64,000 bases of DNA from Pseudomonas sp. ACM7 (GTDB lineage Bacteria > Pseudomonadota > Gammaproteobacteria > Pseudomonadales > Pseudomonadaceae), in the NCBI RefSeq assembly GCF_004136015.1, contig NZ_CP024866.1, forward strand, positions 971,727 through 1,035,726. The letters are read 5' to 3'. The position numbers were made by a program, and so were the translations under genes. This document shows positions 1-9,240 of the stretch, in pieces. The notes beneath the pieces were generated by a model. That model made no database searches and was not told the DNA's origin. It saw only the letters and a program-made list of their open reading frames with translations. Every line of letters begins with the position of its first letter. Within the stretch, counting starts at the first letter, position 1.

Positions 1-101
1 ATCCACAGCCGGACCTGATGCCCGTTCTCGGCCAGCAGATTAGCCACGGCGGTACCAAAACTTCCGCCTCCCAGGACCGCAATTGGGCGCTGTTCAGTCA
101 T
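1..101 (-). CDS. gpsA: Glycerol-3-phosphate dehydrogenase [NAD(P)+], N-terminal part (runs off window)
   Basis: Reading the minus strand from the ATG at 101 gives about 33 residues that begin [20 protein letters not shown]. This is the dinucleotide-binding GGGSFGTA loop typical of GpsA, which reduces dihydroxyacetone phosphate to sn-glycerol 3-phosphate for phospholipid synthesis. The gene runs out of the window at base 1, so only the N-terminal Rossmann strand and loop are visible. It diverges from the receptor operon that starts at 298. Its position near fabAB fits the Pseudomonas gpsA neighbourhood. Confidence 0.9.
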   Translation of the reverse strand, partial: MTEQRPIAVLGGGSFGTAVANLLAENGHQVRLW

Positions 102-297
102 ATGCAATCCGTTAATCCATACCAGTGGCGATGACGGCATTATACGGAGCGGCCCAGTGGCGGCCAGCCCCCGCATCAATTACCGACACTTGTAGGAAGA
201 AGACCAAGAAAACCGAGGAAAATGCCCGCAACGTGACTGGAAAAGTCATTGCTCTCGGTTAACATGCGCGCCAATTGTTCGCTATCAAGGATGTGTT

Positions 298-2421
298 GTG
301 TCGTTTGGCTCTCCATCACCTCGCTCGCCGCTGGTACTGGCGCTGATCTTCAGCTCGCCATTGCTTGCCGACGACTTGTTCCTCGACAGCGAGCCGCTGC
401 CGCAAGTTTTGACCGCGACGCGACTCAAGCAGTCGCCGGCCGCGGTACCGGGGAGCATGACGGTGATCGACAGCGAACTGATCAACGCCAGTGACGCCCG
501 GGACATCAGTGAGTTGCTGCGACTGGTGCCGGGAATGATGGTCGGCAACATCAACGGTAACCAGGCGGCGGTGAACTATCACGGCACCAATGCGACCGAA
601 GCGCGACGCCTGCAAGTGTTGATCGACGGCCGTTCGGTGTACCGCGCAGGCCTGGCCACGGTGGACTGGAGTGACATTCCGGTGGCCATGGAGGACATCG
701 AGCGCATCGAAGTTTTTCGCGGCCCGAACACCGTCAGCTATGGCGCCAATGCGCTGATGGCGGTGGTCAACATCATCACGCGCAACCCGGCCGACAGCCA
801 CGGCACGCGGATGAAAGTCACCCGTGGGCAGCGCGGCATCGACGACTTTTACGCCAGCCAGGGCGTGGGCTGGGACGGCGGCGACCTGCGCCTGTCACTG
901 TCCGGTCAGCAAGACGACGGCTTCGACTCGGACCGTAACGGTGCCGATTACCGCGACAGCCGCCGCTTGAATCGCTTTAACCTCGCGGTCAGCCAGACGC
1001 TCACTGAAAACCAGAGTATCGACTGGCAATTGAATGCCAAGGACGGGAGCAACCAGCGTCCGTATACCTACCGCCCGGTCTTCTCGGGGATTACCGCTGC
1101 CGGGAACAATTCCGACGTCATCGCCAAGGACTACGCCGGCTCACTGCGCTGGAACCTCGACATCAATCCCGATCACAGCCTTTACATCCAGGGCTCGGCG
1201 CAACACTGGGATCGTCAGCAGACCTGGCGTGCCTGCGATGCCGAGGTTTCGTTCAGCCCGCAGTTGACCGAACTCTGGCAACTCAACCCGAATTACACCG
1301 AACGCCTGGCGCGCAACATGGAGCGCTACACCGGCCCCGGCGCGCCCGCAGGTGACCCGGCCCAGCGCGCACTGGCCAATCAAGTGCTCGACCAATGGCG
1401 AAACGGCGCCCGGCAAACCCTCTGTGGCGATATTGACCAGAGCACCCGGGAATCGCGCTACGACCTTGAATTGCAGGACACCCTCAGCTTGTCCGATAGT
1501 CTGCGGCTGGTCAGCGGCATGAATTATCGTTACGACCGGGCAGATTCCGAGACCTACTTCAATGGCACCCTCGACGACACCACCTGGCGGGCGTTCGGCC
1601 AGCTCGAGTGGCGCGCCACCGAGCATTGGTTGCTGCAGGGCGGAGCGATGTTCGAAGACACGCAATTGATCGGCAGTTCGCTCACACCACGGGTGGCGGT
1701 CAACTACCTGATCAACCCGCGCCATGGCCTGCGGGCGGTGTATTCGGAAGCCATCCGCTCGCCGGACATGTTCGAGAACAACGTCAACTGGAGCTATCAG
1801 GTAAAGAACCTGCGGCCCAGCGCCTATGGCCAGTCCAGCGCCCGTTATTTCGTCAAGACCCGTGGCCCCGGTAACCTCGAACAGGAACACATGCGCTCCC
1901 GGGAGCTGGGCTACAACGGCTACTTTGCCGAAATGGGACTGGCGGTCGATGTGAAGCTGTTCTACGACGAAATCACCGGGATGATCAGCGAACCGCTGCG
2001 CAACAATCAGTACATCGCCAGCAACTCAAACAGCGCGCGCTTCTCCGGGGCAGAAACCCAGCTCGACTGGCGAATCAGCAGCGCCGATCGCCTGCGCCTG
2101 ACGTATGCCTACGTCGATGCCGAGGCGAGCAACCCACTGGATGCACAACAAACTGCCCGAAACAGCGGTTCCGCCGGTTGGCTGCACAACTGGGGCCATG
2201 GCTGGAACAGCGCGCTCTTCTACTATGGTGACGATGCCCTGAACGGCTACCGCTTCGAACGGGTCGACACGCGCATCGCCAAACGCATCGGCCTGGGCAA
2301 GGCCAGCCTGGAACTGGCCGGCGTGCTCCAGCAACGCCTCGACGGCCAGCCCACAACCTTCGTCGACAACAACTACGACGAGCGCCGGGTGCTTTACTTC
2401 AGCGCAGAGCTGGCGTTCTAA
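298..2421 (+). CDS. TonB-dependent outer-membrane receptor
   Basis: This 707-residue protein starts at a GTG, with AAGG seven bases upstream. A hydrophobic signal peptide ends near residue 24 (SSPLLA). A plug domain follows, with VLTATR, an internal VPGMMVG segment, the VLIDGRSVY motif and RIEVFRGPNTVSYGANA, which are hallmarks of TonB-dependent receptor plugs. The rest is beta-barrel-like and ends in aromatic LYFSAELAF, a typical outer-membrane C-terminus. The substrate cannot be told from sequence. One base separates it from a periplasmic binding protein gene, which is followed by a hybrid kinase, so the three probably form one operon. The receptor may import or sense the ligand of that system; this last point is inference. 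Confidence 0.9.
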   Translation: MSFGSPSPRSPLVLALIFSSPLLADDLFLDSEPLPQVLTATRLKQSPAAVPGSMTVIDSELINASDARDISELLRLVPGMMVGNINGNQAAVNYHGTNATEARRLQVLIDGRSVYRAGLATVDWSDIPVAMEDIERIEVFRGPNTVSYGANALMAVVNIITRNPADSHGTRMKVTRGQRGIDDFYASQGVGWDGGDLRLSLSGQQDDGFDSDRNGADYRDSRRLNRFNLAVSQTLTENQSIDWQLNAKDGSNQRPYTYRPVFSGITAAGNNSDVIAKDYAGSLRWNLDINPDHSLYIQGSAQHWDRQQTWRACDAEVSFSPQLTELWQLNPNYTERLARNMERYTGPGAPAGDPAQRALANQVLDQWRNGARQTLCGDIDQSTRESRYDLELQDTLSLSDSLRLVSGMNYRYDRADSETYFNGTLDDTTWRAFGQLEWRATEHWLLQGGAMFEDTQLIGSSLTPRVAVNYLINPRHGLRAVYSEAIRSPDMFENNVNWSYQVKNLRPSAYGQSSARYFVKTRGPGNLEQEHMRSRELGYNGYFAEMGLAVDVKLFYDEITGMISEPLRNNQYIASNSNSARFSGAETQLDWRISSADRLRLTYAYVDAEASNPLDAQQTARNSGSAGWLHNWGHGWNSALFYYGDDALNGYRFERVDTRIAKRIGLGKASLELAGVLQQRLDGQPTTFVDNNYDERRVLYFSAELAF

Positions 2422-2422
2422 G

Positions 2423-3355
2423 ATGCTCTATAGCCCGTCACGCAAGACGCCAATCCTTGGCCGCCTGCTGGCCGGGTTGTGCCTGGTGGTTGCCGGGCTG
2501 TTGAGCAGCCTGGATGCCAGCGCCGCGGACATTTTGCTGACCGGCGCCGAGGACAGCCCGGGCATGCAATCCTTCACCCAGGCCCTAAGCGCGTTGCGGC
2601 CTGCCGATAACGTGCACTTCCAGCCACTGGCCAGTCTGCCGGCGCCAGGCAAACTGCCCGCCGGCACCCGCTTGATTCTGCTCGACCTGCCGAGCCTCGA
2701 CTGGCGCCTGCAAGACGCCCAAGGCCCGGCGACGCTGGTGCTGCGCATCAGCCGCCTGCAAGCCCGTCAGCATCTGGGGGCCTCCCTGCCCCCGCGCCTC
2801 AGCCTGCTCTGGAGCGATCCGCCCCTGGACCGACAATTGCGCCTGACCCGACTGCTGCTGCCTCAGGCCAAACGGGTCGGCGTGCTCTTCGACAGCCACA
2901 GCGAATTCCTTTTGAAAGAATTGCATCAGGCCGCCCACTCCCTGGGCCTTGAGGTGGTCACCGAGCGCTGGGATAACACGAACGACAGCCGGCCGCTGCA
3001 GACCTTGCTGAAGAACAGTGACGTGTTGCTGGGCCTCGACGACCCCGATCTGTACAACCCGAAAACCGCGAAAAACCTGTTGCTCAGCAGCTATGCACGG
3101 CAACTGGCGCTGATCGGCCCTAACGCCGGGTTCGTCAGGGCCGGGAGCCTGGCCAGCACCTACAGCGATCAGAGCGATTGGCTGGCGATGCTCGACGAGT
3201 TGCTCGACCGGCCACCGGCCACGTGGCCACGCATGCACTACCCGCAACGCTTCAAAGTCTTAAGCAACCCGCAAGTGGCTCGTTCATTAGGTATTGAACA
3301 GATGAACGAAGCGTCTGTCGCAACACAGTTGGCCGAAGGAGAAAACCGCCCATGA
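2423..3355 (+). CDS. Periplasmic ABC-type substrate-binding-like protein
   Basis: The 310-residue protein has a basic N-terminus and a hydrophobic stretch (about residues 13-34, ending DASA), consistent with export. The mature part resembles the ABC transporter substrate-binding family PF04392 ([11 protein letters not shown], a serine/lysine-rich hinge, [27 protein letters not shown]). No permease or ATPase gene lies nearby. It starts two bases after the receptor stop and overlaps the following kinase by four bases (ATGA). The likely role is to bind a periplasmic ligand and present it to the kinase rather than feed a transporter, but that is inferred from context only. Confidence 0.75.
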   Translation: MLYSPSRKTPILGRLLAGLCLVVAGLLSSLDASAADILLTGAEDSPGMQSFTQALSALRPADNVHFQPLASLPAPGKLPAGTRLILLDLPSLDWRLQDAQGPATLVLRISRLQARQHLGASLPPRLSLLWSDPPLDRQLRLTRLLLPQAKRVGVLFDSHSEFLLKELHQAAHSLGLEVVTERWDNTNDSRPLQTLLKNSDVLLGLDDPDLYNPKTAKNLLLSSYARQLALIGPNAGFVRAGSLASTYSDQSDWLAMLDELLDRPPATWPRMHYPQRFKVLSNPQVARSLGIEQMNEASVATQLAEGENRP

Positions 3356-5253
3356 CCTTCCGTCGCCGTTGGGACATCAACACCCGCACACAAATCATCA
3401 GCCTCGGCCCTGCCCTGTTGCTGACATTGCTGTTGATCAGCTTCTTCACCTTCGTGCGAATCCAGGACCTGCGTCAGGAACTCAATCACACCGGGCAACT
3501 GATCGCCAACCAACTGGCGCCAGCCACCGAATACGGGGTGATTTCGGGCAACAATGAGGTGCTCGACAGTTTGCTCAAGGCCACCCTGGCCACGCCCAAC
3601 GTGCGCTTTCTGGAAGTCCAGGACAGTGCCAACCGGATTCTGGTGTACGTCGAGCAACCGTCGGAAACCCACACCCGCTCGCACCAGGTCGAAGTGTTCC
3701 AGGCCCCGGTGCGGCTGCAACGAATCCAGCTGCACAATGATTTCCTGCAAGGCAGCCGCGTCGCCAACACGGCGCCCACCGAGGATTATCTGGGTCGGGT
3801 GATCGTCGGCCTGTCCAATGATGCCTTCAGCCAGCGTCAGCAGGAAATCCTGCTCAAGGCCGGGATCCTGGCGCTGTTCGCCCTGCTGTTTACTTTTCTG
3901 CTCGCCCGGCGACTGGCCGGCAGCCTGTCGCAACCGATCCGCGACATCGGCAACGCGGTCAAGGCGATTCAGGACGGCGACTACAAAACGCCGCTGCCGA
4001 TCGTCGACGACACTGAACTGGGCGCGCTGTCGCAACACATCAACAACCTCGCCAACGGGCTCGAACAAGCCAGTCGCGAACAGCATCAAGCGATGGCGCA
4101 GTTGATTCAGACCCGCGAGGAAGCGGAAAAGGCCAACAACGCCAAATCCGATTTCCTTGCAATGATGAGCCACGAACTGCGCACGCCGATGAATGGCGTG
4201 CTGGGCATGCTGCAACTGCTGGAAACCACCGAGATGACCGAGGAGCAGGTCGAATACGCGGCGCTCGCCTCGGAGTCCACCGAACACCTGCTCAAAGTCA
4301 TCAACGACATTCTCGATTTCTCGCGCATCGAGCGTTCGGAACTGGAGCTGGAGCACATTCCGTTCAACCTCGCGGACCTGATCGGCAGTTGCGCCCAGTC
4401 GTTCTCGCACAGCGCCGTGCAACGCGGGCTCGACCTGGCGCTGTCGATTCCGGACAACATGCGCGCGTTGCAGGTGCAGGGCGACCCGACGCGGATCCGG
4501 CAGATCCTGGTCAACCTGATCGGCAATGCGCTGAAATTCACCGAACAGGGCCGCGTCAGCATCGAACCGCAATGGCAGTCGCTGGATCACGAACTGCTGT
4601 GGTTCACCTGCACCGTGCGCGACAGCGGGATTGGTATCTCGGCTGAAAGCCTGGAATTGATGTTCAACGCCTTCCAGCAGGCCGACAGTTCTATTTCGAG
4701 GAGATACGGTGGCACCGGGCTGGGCCTGCCGATTGCTCGCACACTGGCTGAACGCATGGGCGGCACGTTGCGCGCCCAGAGCGAGGAAGGTCGCGGCTCG
4801 GTGTTCACCCTGGAAATCCCGCTGGCGCTCTATAAACAGACGCTGCCCGTGCTGGCGCCGCGCATACCGACCGGCAACGGTGATGGCGAAGGGCGCAACG
4901 TGTTGCTGGTGGAAGACAATCCGGTTAATCAGACGGTCATCGAAGCAATGTTGCGCAGTCTGGGCTTTACTGTCAGCGTCGTCACCGATGGCGCGCAGGC
5001 AGTGCGCAGTGCGGAGAGTCTGATTTTTGAAGCCATTTTGATGGACTGCCGGCTACCGATCATCGACGGCTACGAGGCCACCCGACAGATTCGCCAATTA
5101 CCCGGCTGCACAGACTTGCCGATCATCGCGCTGACCGCCAACGCCTTGCAGGGCGACCGCGAAGCCTGTTTATCGGCGGGAATGAACGATTACCTGGCCA
5201 AGCCCTTCAAACGCACAGATTTGCAGCAAATTCTGCAGCGCTGGGTGCAGTAG
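3352..5253 (+). CDS. Hybrid sensor histidine kinase/response regulator (PA1611-type position)
   Basis: The 633-residue membrane kinase has a first membrane segment around residues 20-38, a periplasmic domain of about 130 residues and a second membrane segment near 165-185. A HAMP linker and a HisKA domain follow, with phospho-acceptor His274 in [12 protein letters not shown]. The HATPase domain shows NLIGNALKF and GTGLGLPIA, and a C-terminal receiver carries Asp565 (ILMDCRLP) and the conserved lysine (YLAKPFK). It overlaps the binding-protein gene by four bases. In P. aeruginosa a hybrid kinase in the equivalent place near fabA (PA1611) interacts with the RetS/GacS network. Orthology is inferred from position and architecture. 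Confidence 0.88.
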   Translation: MTFRRRWDINTRTQIISLGPALLLTLLLISFFTFVRIQDLRQELNHTGQLIANQLAPATEYGVISGNNEVLDSLLKATLATPNVRFLEVQDSANRILVYVEQPSETHTRSHQVEVFQAPVRLQRIQLHNDFLQGSRVANTAPTEDYLGRVIVGLSNDAFSQRQQEILLKAGILALFALLFTFLLARRLAGSLSQPIRDIGNAVKAIQDGDYKTPLPIVDDTELGALSQHINNLANGLEQASREQHQAMAQLIQTREEAEKANNAKSDFLAMMSHELRTPMNGVLGMLQLLETTEMTEEQVEYAALASESTEHLLKVINDILDFSRIERSELELEHIPFNLADLIGSCAQSFSHSAVQRGLDLALSIPDNMRALQVQGDPTRIRQILVNLIGNALKFTEQGRVSIEPQWQSLDHELLWFTCTVRDSGIGISAESLELMFNAFQQADSSISRRYGGTGLGLPIARTLAERMGGTLRAQSEEGRGSVFTLEIPLALYKQTLPVLAPRIPTGNGDGEGRNVLLVEDNPVNQTVIEAMLRSLGFTVSVVTDGAQAVRSAESLIFEAILMDCRLPIIDGYEATRQIRQLPGCTDLPIIALTANALQGDREACLSAGMNDYLAKPFKRTDLQQILQRWVQ

Positions 5254-5351
5254 TGCAGGCCTTTCGGCTATCTGCGACTGGCGTGAAAGGCGAAAGTGCG
5301 GCAGTCTTAGGCACCCGAACAGGCCCGAAAAGGGGCTTGAATAATAATTTC

Positions 5352-5369
5352 AGTGCACAAGTGTACATT
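5352..5369. promoter_or_regulatory. FabR/DesT-type operator upstream of fabA
   Basis: AGTGCACAAGTGTACATT is an imperfect inverted repeat (AGTGCACA / TGTACATT, six of eight positions symmetric). It resembles the AGNGTACA-N2-TGTACGT type of site used by the TetR-family unsaturated-fatty-acid regulators FabR and DesT. It lies about 130 bases before the fabA ATG, the place where such a repressor would set unsaturated fatty acid synthesis. The rest of the 247-base gap before fabA shows no gene. Confidence 0.6.
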
Positions 5370-5500
5370 CATGTCCTTGGTGCTGTGACTTTCACCACAA
5401 CGCAATAGTCTATGAGTAGGCTGCTGACTCGAGGCATGAACGCTTCGATCGGCCGGGAAGATTTGCCCCACCTGCCGCATGGGACTATTGAGGAGCTCGC

Positions 5501-6016
5501 ATGACCAAACAAAACGCCTTTACTCGGGAAGACCTGCTGCGCTGCAGTCGCGGTGAGCTGTTCGGCCAAGGTAACGCGCAACTGCCCGCCCCCAACATGC
5601 TGATGGTGGATCGCATCACCCATATCAGCGAAGAGGGCGGCAAGTACGGCAAAGGTGAATTGGTCGCCGAGCTGGATATCACTCCGGACCTGTGGTTTTT
5701 CGCCTGCCACTTCGAAGGTGATCCGGTGATGCCAGGCTGCCTGGGCCTCGACGCCATGTGGCAACTGGTCGGTTTCTTCCTCGGCTGGCAAGGTCTGCCG
5801 GGCCGCGGTCGCGCCCTGGGTTCGGGCGAAGTGAAATTCTTCGGTCAGGTTCTGCCGACCGCCAAGAAAGTAACCTATAACATTCAGATCAAGCGCGTAC
5901 TGAAGGGCAAGCTGAACCTGGCCATCGCCGATGGTTCGGTCAGCGTCGACGGCCGCGAGATCTACACCGCCGAAGGCCTTCGGGTCGGCGTTTTCACCTC
6001 CACTGACAACTTCTAA
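5501..6016 (+). CDS. fabA: 3-hydroxydecanoyl-ACP dehydratase/isomerase
   Basis: The 171-residue protein has the usual FabA length and active-site helix: His70 in [10 protein letters not shown] and Asp84 in CLGLDAMW. FabA dehydrates 3-hydroxydecanoyl-ACP and isomerises the trans-2 product to cis-3-decenoyl-ACP, the branch point of anaerobic unsaturated fatty acid synthesis in the cytoplasm. The ATG at 5501 has GGAG at 5491-5494. fabB follows after 11 bases, so the two are co-transcribed behind the operator at 5352-5369. Confidence 0.98.
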   Translation: MTKQNAFTREDLLRCSRGELFGQGNAQLPAPNMLMVDRITHISEEGGKYGKGELVAELDITPDLWFFACHFEGDPVMPGCLGLDAMWQLVGFFLGWQGLPGRGRALGSGEVKFFGQVLPTAKKVTYNIQIKRVLKGKLNLAIADGSVSVDGREIYTAEGLRVGVFTSTDNF

Positions 6017-6027
6017 GGGTTATCCGC

Positions 6028-7248
6028 ATGCGCCGCGTCGTTATCACTGGTCTGGGCATCGTTTCGTGCCTGGGCAATGACAAAGAGACCGTCTCCGCTA
6101 ACCTGCGTGCAAGCCGCCCTGGCATCCGGTTCAACCCGGAATATGCCGAAATGGGTCTGCGTAGCCAGGTTTCCGGCTCCATTGACCTTCCCCTCGAAGA
6201 GCTGATCGATCGCAAGATCTATCGCTTCGTCGGCCACGCGGCGGCTTACGCCTACCTGGCCATGAAAGACGCCATCGCCGACTCCGGTCTGACCGATGAG
6301 CAAGTCTCCAATCCGCGTACCGGCCTGATCGCCGGCTCCGGTGGAGCCTCCACGTTGAACCAGATGGAAGCGTTGGACATCCTGCGCGAGAAAGGCGTCA
6401 AGCGCGTCGGCCCATACCGCGTCACGCGGACCATGAGCAGCACCGTTTCCGCTTGCCTGGCCACGCCGTTCAAGATCAAGGGCCTGAACTACTCCATCGC
6501 TTCTGCCTGTGCCACCAGTGCTCACTGCATCGGTACCGCCATGGAACAGATCCAGATGGGCAAGCAGGACATCGTGTTCGCCGGCGGCGGTGAAGAAGAA
6601 CATTGGAGCCAATCGTTCCTGTTCGACGCCATGGGCGCACTGTCCAGCCAGTACAACGAAACCCCGGAAAAGGCTTCCCGTGCCTACGACGCCAAGCGTG
6701 ACGGTTTCGTCATCGCCGGCGGTGGCGGCATGGTCGTGGTCGAAGAGCTGGAACACGCTCTGGCCCGCGGCGCGAAGATCTACGCGGAAATCGTTGGCTA
6801 CGGCGCGACCTCCGATGGCTACGACATGGTCGCCCCAAGCGGCGAAGGCGCCATCCGCTGCATGCAGATGGCCATGTCCACCGTTGACGCTCCGATCGAC
6901 TACCTGAACACCCACGGCACCTCGACTCCGGTCGGCGACGTCATGGAAATGAAAGGTGTGCGTGAAGTGTTCGGCGAAAAAGCCCCGGCCATCAGCTCCA
7001 CCAAGAGCCTGTCGGGTCACTCCCTGGGCGCCGCCGGCGTTCACGAAGCGATCTACTGCATGCTGATGATGGAAGGCAACTTCATGGCGGGTTCCGCCAA
7101 CATCGACGAACTGGACCCGGAAGTGGCTGACATGCCGATCCTGACCAAGACTCGTGAAGACGCCACCATCAACACCGTGATGAGCAACAGCTTCGGCTTC
7201 GGTGGCACCAACGCTACGCTGGTACTGAAGCGCTGGCAGGGTAAGTAG
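6028..7248 (+). CDS. fabB: 3-oxoacyl-ACP synthase I
   Basis: The 406-residue ketoacyl-ACP synthase has the catalytic Cys in [11 protein letters not shown] and the two catalytic histidines in [11 protein letters not shown] and [12 protein letters not shown]. FabB elongates cis-3-decenoyl-ACP made by FabA and so commits carbon to unsaturated fatty acids. It is the second gene of the fabAB pair and ends at a strong intrinsic terminator. Length and motifs match FabB rather than FabF, and the fabA partnership settles the assignment. Confidence 0.98.
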   Translation: MRRVVITGLGIVSCLGNDKETVSANLRASRPGIRFNPEYAEMGLRSQVSGSIDLPLEELIDRKIYRFVGHAAAYAYLAMKDAIADSGLTDEQVSNPRTGLIAGSGGASTLNQMEALDILREKGVKRVGPYRVTRTMSSTVSACLATPFKIKGLNYSIASACATSAHCIGTAMEQIQMGKQDIVFAGGGEEEHWSQSFLFDAMGALSSQYNETPEKASRAYDAKRDGFVIAGGGGMVVVEELEHALARGAKIYAEIVGYGATSDGYDMVAPSGEGAIRCMQMAMSTVDAPIDYLNTHGTSTPVGDVMEMKGVREVFGEKAPAISSTKSLSGHSLGAAGVHEAIYCMLMMEGNFMAGSANIDELDPEVADMPILTKTREDATINTVMSNSFGFGGTNATLVLKRWQGK

Positions 7249-7271
7249 TACCCCGCCACTACGCTGCACAT

Positions 7272-7304
7272 AAAAACGCCCCGACTGGTTCGGGGCGTTT
7301 TTTT
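7272..7304 (+). terminator. Intrinsic terminator after fabB
   Basis: A stem of ACGCCCCGA and TCGGGGCGT closes a short ctggt-type loop and is followed by a run of seven T. It lies 23 bases after the fabB stop, so it should end the fabAB transcript. A-runs on the left would also let it act on the minus strand. Confidence 0.93.
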
Positions 7305-7333
7305 GTGCCTGAAAAATTGAACACTGCAATCCC

Positions 7334-7423
7334 TGTGGGAGCGAGCTTGCTCGCGATGGCGATAAGCCAGGCAACATAAATGTTGACTGTAATGGCCCTA
7401 TCGCGAGCAAGCTCACTCCCACA
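7334..7423. repeat. REPIN (pair of inverted REP sequences)
   Basis: Two REP units in inverted orientation, TGTGGGAGCGAGCTTGCTCG and its complement, flank about 40 bases of spacer. This is the common doublet form in fluorescent pseudomonads. It lies between the fabB terminator and the small gene at 7625 and has no coding capacity. The remainder of 7424-7624 shows no gene. Confidence 0.9.
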
Positions 7424-7624
7424 AGGATTGCGGTGAACATGAAGCTTTTGTCATGAAACTCAACGCCCTGCGACCGAATGTCGCGTGTTTGGCGGGCTGC
7501 AGGACTTTTGCAGAATTCGCAAAAATTCGTTACCAAACTCAGTCGTTTACTTAGCAGGCTAACCAAACATATAACGGAGTCCTGCACACGCCTTGCTGCA
7601 GATAACAGAGATTGGAGCTAGCAG

Positions 7625-7813
7625 ATGACTGTAAAAGTAACTGAACGCGACGATTCACATAAGTCCCACGAAGGCGTAGCCGCCGGTATCCGGATCTGGG
7701 ACGTGCACCAACAAGACATGCTGGTGGGGATGTTCCACTCCGAAACCGACGCCCAGAGCTACAAGGCCGAACTGGAAAAACTGGAGCAGCAACGAGAGCT
7801 CCAATCCGCATAA
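7625..7813 (+). CDS. Small conserved hypothetical protein (62 aa)
   Basis: The 62-residue soluble, charged protein begins MTVKVTERDD and ends in a glutamate/glutamine-rich helix (AELEKLEQQRELQ). GGAG precedes the ATG by about eight bases. No signal peptide or membrane segment is seen. The middle (GIRIWDVHQQDMLVGMF) looks like a short beta-hairpin. It stands alone between the fabB terminator and a repeat block. I do not recognise a function; the ribosome binding site and protein-like composition make it a likely real gene. Confidence 0.65.
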   Translation: MTVKVTERDDSHKSHEGVAAGIRIWDVHQQDMLVGMFHSETDAQSYKAELEKLEQQRELQSA

Positions 7814-7856
7814 GCAATGACGGCATTGAAAACGACAAACCCCGCCATGAGCGTAA

Positions 7857-8130
7857 TGCTGTTCACTTAAGGTTGGGGTACATATCCGTTTCTGCGGTAA
7901 CGACGGCTAGCGGTTTCGCTTTTACAGCGAGTCACTTTCGAAAAGCGCGAAAGTAACCAAAGCGCTTTGCCCCGCCATTCGGTGCCTCGCCCAGGCTCGG
8001 CATGCCCTCACTCCGGCATTGCTCCGGGGGCCCGCCGCCATCGGCCATCCATGGCCGGTGGCGGCTACCGCGGCATCCTTGCCGCGGTGCCCCCTGCGCA
8101 ACGCCTGCGTTCGGCCTCTGGGAAAGGGGC
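7857..8130 (+). repeat. Long dispersed repeat, left arm of an inverted pair
   Basis: The arm begins TGCTGTTCACTTA, runs through GCGGTTTCGCTTTTACAGCG, then a GCCTCGCCCAGGCTCGGCAT block and a GCCATCGGCCATCCATGGCC block. The same succession, with substitutions, occurs on the opposite strand at 8321-8644. It is a non-coding repeat, and reading frames through it are not credible genes. It contains nested hairpins (GGCTACCGCGGCATCC region). Confidence 0.8.
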
Positions 8131-8168
8131 AGCAGATCTGAAGCCAAAGCAAAGCAACAGCAACGGCA

Positions 8169-8222
8169 AGATCAAAAGATCAAAAGATCAAAAGATCAAA
8201 AGATCAAAAGATCAAAAGATCG
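8169..8222 (+). repeat. Six-copy AGATCAAA tandem repeat joined to a REP-like arm
   Basis: Six exact copies of AGATCAAA run from 8169 to 8216 and lead into AGATCGCAGCCTCGCTTCGC. The latter is one arm of the second palindrome family seen elsewhere in the window (for example 32903-33002 and 46003-46100). The array appears to be an expansion of the AAAAGATC end of that element and is a candidate for slippage. Confidence 0.9.
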
Positions 8223-8320
8223 CAGCCTCGCTTCGCTCGACAGCTCCTACAGGGAAATGCGTTCACTTGAAGCCAGGCCGGCCGGTATAGGCCGCCTCGC
8301 GTTGGCGTTTGCGGTGCACG

Positions 8321-8644
8321 CCCCCTCGAGAGGCCGAGCGCAGGTTCTGCGCAGTGGGCAACCCGGCATGGATGCCGGGTTAGCCGCCCCCGGCCATGGA
8401 TGGCCGATGGCGGCGGGCCCACGGAGCAGGACCGGAGCGAGGGCATGCCGAGCCTGGGCGAGGCACCGAACGAAAGGGGCAAGAGCCCTTGGTTACTTGG
8501 GGCTTTTCCAAGTGACTCGCTGTAAAAGCGAAACCGCCCTCAGCCATCACCTAAATGACGGATATACACCCAATCAAAGCCCCCGATCAGCACCCACCAC
8601 CAATGTGTAGGTCCGCCTGAAGCCCCAAGACTAAGTGAACAGCA
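8321..8644 (-). repeat. Long dispersed repeat, right arm of the inverted pair
   Basis: This is the reverse-complement counterpart of 7857-8130. Read on the minus strand it starts TGCTGTTCACTTA and passes through GCGGTTTCGCTTTTACAGCG and the same GCCTCGCCCAGGCTCGGCAT and GCCATCGGCCATCCATGGCC blocks. It ends in a GGCCTCTCGAGGGGG palindrome. The arms differ by substitutions and a length difference near the outer end, so the duplication is not recent. No gene is supported in 7814-8669. Confidence 0.8.
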
Positions 8645-8669
8645 CGTCGTTGTTGCAGCCTTTAACGGC

Positions 8670-9212
8670 TTACCACATCAGATCGTCCGGGATCTGATAG
8701 GCCGCGTACGGATCGTCTTCGACAGCGACTTCTTCGGTCTTCACATTCAGCTGCACGATACGCTGTGGATCGCGCTCCTGGATCTTCAGGGCCGCCTCAC
8801 GGGGGATCACTTCGTAACCGCCGGCGTGGTGCACGATCGCCAGGAAACCATTACTGAGCTGGTTGCGCATCAGCGTGTTGACGGAGATGCGCTTGACCTT
8901 CTTGTCGTCAACGAAGTTGTAGTAGTCCTCGGTCGTCAGCTTCGGCAGACGCGAGACTTCGATCAACTGTTTGACCTGGGCGGCGCGGGCCTTGGCTTCT
9001 GCCTTCTCCTGCTGCTGGCGGTTCAGCTCCTGGTCGCGCTTGACCTTCTCGGCCATGGCTTCCTGGGCGGCACGCTGCTGCGAGTCATCAAGTTCGATCT
9101 GACCTTTGTGGGCCAGACGCTGCTGCTTCTGTTTCTCTTTGCCGACCTGTTTGGCCTGCTTCTGGTTGACCAGCCCTGCTTTGAGCAACTGGTCGCGAAG
9201 GGAAATGCTCAT
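8670..9212 (-). CDS. DUF2058 family protein (YaiL-like)
   Basis: The 180-residue protein begins MSISLRDQLLKAGLVNQKQ and continues into a long lysine/glutamine/glutamate-rich helical segment (about residues 20-100), probably a coiled coil. A compact C-terminal domain carries YYNFVDDKKVKRI and GYEVIPREAALKI, as in DUF2058 proteins such as E. coli YaiL. The family is annotated as nucleoprotein or polynucleotide-associated, with no firm biochemical role. It is downstream of mazG on the same strand and may be read through from it. Confidence 0.85.
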   Translation of the reverse strand: MSISLRDQLLKAGLVNQKQAKQVGKEKQKQQRLAHKGQIELDDSQQRAAQEAMAEKVKRDQELNRQQQEKAEAKARAAQVKQLIEVSRLPKLTTEDYYNFVDDKKVKRISVNTLMRNQLSNGFLAIVHHAGGYEVIPREAALKIQERDPQRIVQLNVKTEEVAVEDDPYAAYQIPDDLMW

Positions 9213-9240
9213 GGTGCTTATTACTCACTTAGGCAACTGC

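Noticed and set aside
8169..8222. A possible CRISPR array from the short regular repeats.
   Set aside because: The 8-bp units have no spacers; it is a simple tandem repeat.
7922..8610. Several overlapping frames inside the repeat block.
   Set aside because: They exist in both arms of an inverted repeat and consist of Arg/Pro/Gly-rich repeats; typical of REP-like DNA.
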